A stretch of DNA of 8,026 nt, taken from Alphaproteobacteria bacterium (GTDB taxonomy: Bacteria > Pseudomonadota > Alphaproteobacteria > Rickettsiales > 21-14-0-20-44-7). Under the pieces are notes generated by a model. The model was given only the letters and a program-made list of their open reading frames with translations. It had not been told where the DNA came from and ran no database searches. Both the position numbers and the translations under genes were made by a program. The stretch is from contig JABDBO010000002.1 in the NCBI GenBank assembly GCA_013288575.1, positions 1-8,026 on the forward strand, in the 5' to 3' direction. Positions 6,901 through 8,026 of this stretch are shown here, one piece after another (positions within the stretch are counted from its first letter, which is position 1; each line of letters starts with the position of its first letter).

Positions 6901-7090
6901 CAGGCGGCTTTTTACGCTCTTTAGTTTCACTATCAGCATATCTAAGTTCTAATTCATCAATTCTTACAATGTTAGATACTAACTGTTTACCAAGAGCCAG
7001 CATTTCAGGAAAAATATCTTCAATTTGAAGACTAATTGCATCTACTGAATATGCATTCTGGTCGTCTCCTGCGCCTCCTCCTGCCGTCAT
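3971..7090 (-). CDS. Unknown 1039-aa coiled-coil protein with glycine-rich hydrophobic core and repeat-bearing tail
   Basis: I do not recognise this protein. There is no signal peptide. Residues about 60-320 are strongly charged and Lys/Glu/Gln-rich, suggesting coiled coil. About 340-530 may be a mixed globular region. Hydrophobic segments follow at about 533-550, 563-580, 642-665, 676-697, 737-770 and 784-800, the last four rich in Gly and Ala. From about 840 to the end the chain is Pro/Ser/Thr/Asn-rich and probably disordered, with four QDLxIKDIK-type motifs (866-874, 913-920, 937-945, 958-966) and a duplicated 17-residue unit (about 875-908). This order (coiled coil, hydrophobic block, disordered tail) resembles secreted translocator or pore proteins in layout only. 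AGGGA (7097-7101) lies six bases before the ATG. Arg codons are about half AGA/AGG in the first 220 residues by hand count, against 2 of 20 in the plus-strand gene next door. It is the upstream gene of the second minus-strand pair. Confidence 0.93.
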   Translation of the reverse strand: MTAGGGAGDDQNAYSVDAISLQIEDIFPEMLALGKQLVSNIVRIDELELRYADSETKERKKPPATDEQLNRLYYNLAILRDRIYVLRHEIEEVAKKSSGTQQESSGNGQREASAKKRLLKEVMEEAELAAYYLLKDKSEKEVLDDVKSKLEQQRLEREEAINNVKQLDNTSSSGTRPGNRDAILGEATELESSLTNDGANTKKHRIIQRKIDEQRKKGAEARAAIPDITIKITEAVTNLNKAQQDLSAANAIDTNSVAIADRAAHFQSIESLENLVEKRTGTLSKLKDQKNELTKSISESSRTILILEVAIQELKFARLDILRDGLDHTLNNKSTKNQKTVADYFPMSIDLKDKKGPFKHMIKLYERREKLRSAEKDPASTVVDQELAQRVNRAFKYPIFGNLTINGYPGLFATGLAKLTMLSDYTRQRSSVTFTGNSSLPPDNMSPLNAQRFVLAVQLAAIQLDGGIYKKKGNKLELEEGIKAKAGLSLTSGLAHIQGAPESIQRANKIMSIVDAGEEFANNRLHPLSKRSTLWPIMGAVSVASFMAFKSHTFGTLPQLSTFIETSLAIASASVAVTVVRLREHSGVGGKVRDALKAIDRSTIKSAFNDLGPAIRQSLSEVGTALRAAPHNLTTNLTFKKVGVPALLGGLTGAATALIGGTAVNATKSTLTSFTTLVPALETVGGMIGGVILNKLSNSVLLTRHTPSEKQEKSGLFGKILTFIGLGEGFELGKIFAGPTIAAVVAAGIGAYGFGIPGALWGAAIGGGSAILSKTKTGWITLPSNIIAGAMGLISIVTGALQHNGATIDRVKDGVSNQASSWMNKNFWSHIPFANMGSNTSPSLRSAEALKAAGQASVHTSTITAQDLNISDLKQDKSAATNGASTPQPVGANKSTATNGVGSPQPVGTSNSLDLDVSDIAPSAGLPATSDPKVDPQDLDIKDIKSQPIPPKSTPSPQDLNIKDLTPQPATTPGGGSPYHLKKRTSFNDIKPKDPAARFIDITKANNGNYASNEVQTGDNKTEKAVQDKTNLNQSRQLS
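4193..4495 (-). repeat. Four QDLxIKDIK-type peptide motifs in the 1039-aa protein
   Basis: Copies are QDLNISDLK (4469-4495), LDLDVSDIA (4328-4354), QDLDIKDIK (4256-4282) and QDLNIKDLT (4193-4219). The consensus is QDL-[DN]-[IV]-[KS]-D-[IL], set in Pro/Ser/Thr-rich linkers. The last two copies are 63 bp apart and share most of a 22-base DNA stretch, which suggests local duplication. The motif looks like a short linear peptide that binds a partner; its partner is unknown. A fifth copy lies in the 509-aa protein. Confidence 0.75.
4368..4469. repeat. Tandem 51-bp direct repeat, two units
   Basis: Unit 1 is 4368-4418 and unit 2 is 4419-4469. By hand alignment 39 of 51 positions agree, with most mismatches at the far end. 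The unit is a whole number of codons (17), so the duplication keeps the frame. It gives paired TNGxxxPQPVG peptides in the disordered tail of the 1039-aa protein. Confidence 0.8.
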
Positions 7091-7095
7091 AATTT

Positions 7096-7109
7096 ATCCC
7101 TAATCCCTA
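7096..7109 (-). promoter_or_regulatory. Tandem TAGGGAT in the leader of the 1039-aa gene
   Basis: On the minus strand TAGGGAT is repeated twice with no gap, and the copy nearer the gene supplies the AGGGA ribosome-binding site six bases from the ATG. A third GGGATA lies further up the leader (7134-7139). The second Shine-Dalgarno-like copy may act as a standby site, or may be chance. Confidence 0.4.
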
Positions 7110-7162
7110 TTGTATAAATATTACTAGTTTCTTATCCCCAAATCTACTCTAATCTCATGAAA

Positions 7163-7196
7163 CATATATTACATGATCTTTAAACTTTTATGACAA
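7163..7196 (-). promoter_or_regulatory. Predicted promoter of the 1039-aa gene
   Basis: On the minus strand TTGTCA (7196-7191, 5 of 6 to TTGACA), a 17-bp spacer and TGTAAT (7173-7168, 5 of 6 to TATAAT) form a standard promoter. A second reading uses the same TTGTCATAAAA as the shared element, with TATATG (7168-7163) 22 bases on, as before the other two minus-strand units. Either places the start near 7156-7161, with a leader of about 70 bases. Confidence 0.5.
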
Positions 7197-7212
7197 AGGC
7201 CGTTTTTTCTCA

Positions 7213-7230
7213 CATTATTTGCAAATAATG
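7213..7230. promoter_or_regulatory. Perfect 18-bp palindrome, candidate operator
   Basis: CATTATTTGCAAATAATG reads identically on both strands. It fills the -35 region of the plus-strand promoter and ends on the TG of its extended -10, while sitting just upstream of the divergent 1039-aa promoter. A dimeric regulator bound here could affect both genes. No T-tract follows at the right distance, so it is less likely to be a terminator. Confidence 0.55.
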
Positions 7231-7237
7231 CTATAAT
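7229..7237 (+). promoter_or_regulatory. Extended -10 promoter of the 7260 gene
   Basis: TGCTATAAT is a perfect extended -10 (TG, one base, TATAAT). No good -35 is present, as usual for this promoter class. Transcription would begin near 7244, inside or at the edge of GGAAAGG (7243-7249), so the leader would be only about 16 bases with its ribosome-binding site at the very 5' end. Confidence 0.55.
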
Positions 7238-7259
7238 TAGCTGGAAAGGTTAAGAAATA

Positions 7260-8026
7260 ATGGTTGCAAAGCTAGATCTAATCAAGGAATTGCGCGGTAA
7301 AGGCGCCTCAATCCGCATGATTGATGACGTTGCCATTCATGTTGGCGGCTATGATAGTCCTGTTTTTGTCGCAACTGTTGAATTAATCATAAAAATCAAG
7401 AACATGATGCAAGAGGTTATGCGTCAGCCGCAAATGGAAGCTGCCATAACCGAAGATTTTGCTCTTAAAAGCCGGGGTGAAACCCAGGACGTTGATTTTG
7501 AGGCTGCCAAATCAGCAGTTCAAAATGATGAAGAATTACCGGAAGATGAACGCCGTAAGATCCTTGTGCACCTTCAAAATGTTGAAAATCAAAGAGATAG
7601 CTACGAACAATTACAAGATTATCGCCAAGGCAAATTCACTGAAACTGTTTTCGTTGAGCCAACTGAAAAGCCAAAAAAACGCCGCGAAAACCGGCGTTCG
7701 GCCAAAAATTCGCTATTGGATCGTTTATTTAGGGTAAATGCCGCGCAAAACGCCAATCGCCAGCGCATTGCGATGGAAGTGGAAGAAGATATGCGTGAAG
7801 CAGCACACGAATCTGCAAAACAAGCTTCGCAAAAAGCGCAAACAAGCGCTATCCGCACTAATAGCAATGCATCCATTACTAAAATGGGCCTGCTTAAATT
7901 ACAGTTTATGAAAATGCTGCAATCAAAAAAAGATCGCTCAATTTATGGTGATGAGCAATGGAAAAGCAAAAATGCGGCGAATGAAAAACAGCCCAAAGAT
8001 CGCGAAAATAAAAAGACCGAAAAGTC
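7260..8026 (+). CDS. Unknown charged protein, N-terminal 255 residues (partial)
   Basis: The frame starting at ATG 7260 stays open to the window end, so the C-terminus is missing. GGAAAGG (7243-7249) sits 10 bases upstream and an extended -10 promoter precedes it. I do not recognise the family. Residues 1-60 look compact and mixed (LIKELRGKGASIRMIDDVAI). Residues 85-125 are charged and helical. A strongly basic patch (KPKKRRENRRSAK, 138-149) could bind nucleic acid or acidic membrane lipid. Residues 155-200 are a charged, Ala/Gln-rich helix, and the visible end is Lys/Glu/Asn-rich and likely disordered. There is no signal peptide and no membrane segment. By hand count 18 of 20 Arg codons are CGN, like the cimA-like gene and unlike the neighbouring 1039-aa gene, so it probably belongs to the older chromosomal background. 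Confidence 0.85.
   Translation, partial: MVAKLDLIKELRGKGASIRMIDDVAIHVGGYDSPVFVATVELIIKIKNMMQEVMRQPQMEAAITEDFALKSRGETQDVDFEAAKSAVQNDEELPEDERRKILVHLQNVENQRDSYEQLQDYRQGKFTETVFVEPTEKPKKRRENRRSAKNSLLDRLFRVNAAQNANRQRIAMEVEEDMREAAHESAKQASQKAQTSAIRTNSNASITKMGLLKLQFMKMLQSKKDRSIYGDEQWKSKNAANEKQPKDRENKKTEK

Noticed and set aside
7619..7876. Minus-strand open frame of 85 codons inside the 7260 gene
   Set aside because: It is Cys/Ala/Arg-rich with no start signal, and the plus frame continues unbroken through it.
1..8026. Mobile element or CRISPR explanation for the inserted gene pairs
   Set aside because: I see no transposase or integrase, no terminal inverted repeats or target duplications at the block edges, and no regularly spaced repeats.

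Overview
The window looks like a chromosomal stretch of a fairly AT-rich Gram-negative bacterium, probably a proteobacterium and possibly an alphaproteobacterium. This rests on the tail of a citramalate synthase-like protein (1-189, +) and a clear YggT-family membrane protein (2956-3255, +). The taxonomic call is an inference from family resemblance, not a database result.

Layout, left to right: the end of a cimA-like gene (+) with a candidate intrinsic terminator just past it; two tightly coupled minus-strand genes of unknown function (509 aa at 199-1728 and 357 aa at 1731-2804, the 357-aa gene being upstream); a 151-bp divergent control region; yggT (+); two more minus-strand unknown genes (223 aa at 3252-3923 and 1039 aa at 3971-7090); a 169-bp divergent control region with an 18-bp perfect palindrome; and the first 255 codons of an unknown charged protein (7260-8026, +) that runs off the window. 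Coding is nearly continuous. The only gene-free gaps are 2805-2955, 3924-3970 and 7091-7259. I see no rRNA, tRNA, CRISPR array, transposase or insertion-sequence ends.

The main interest is the four minus-strand genes. They form two pairs inserted tail-to-tail against plus-strand genes on either side of yggT. None has a recognisable enzyme motif or classical signal peptide. All four have glycine-rich hydrophobic stretches embedded in charged, helix-prone sequence. A nine-residue motif of the type QDLxIKDIK occurs four times in the disordered C-terminal region of the 1039-aa protein and once in the 509-aa protein. The three probable minus-strand promoters share a YTGTCAYRAMA element placed exactly 22 bases (counted from the end of YTGTCA) upstream of a TATA-like -10 box. 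These features make the four genes a plausible co-regulated set acting at or across a membrane. The 1039-aa protein (coiled coil, then hydrophobic glycine-rich block, then Pro/Ser/Thr-rich tail) resembles secreted pore or translocator proteins in layout only, and part of the 357-aa protein recalls pretoxin-type segments. No function is proven from sequence alone.
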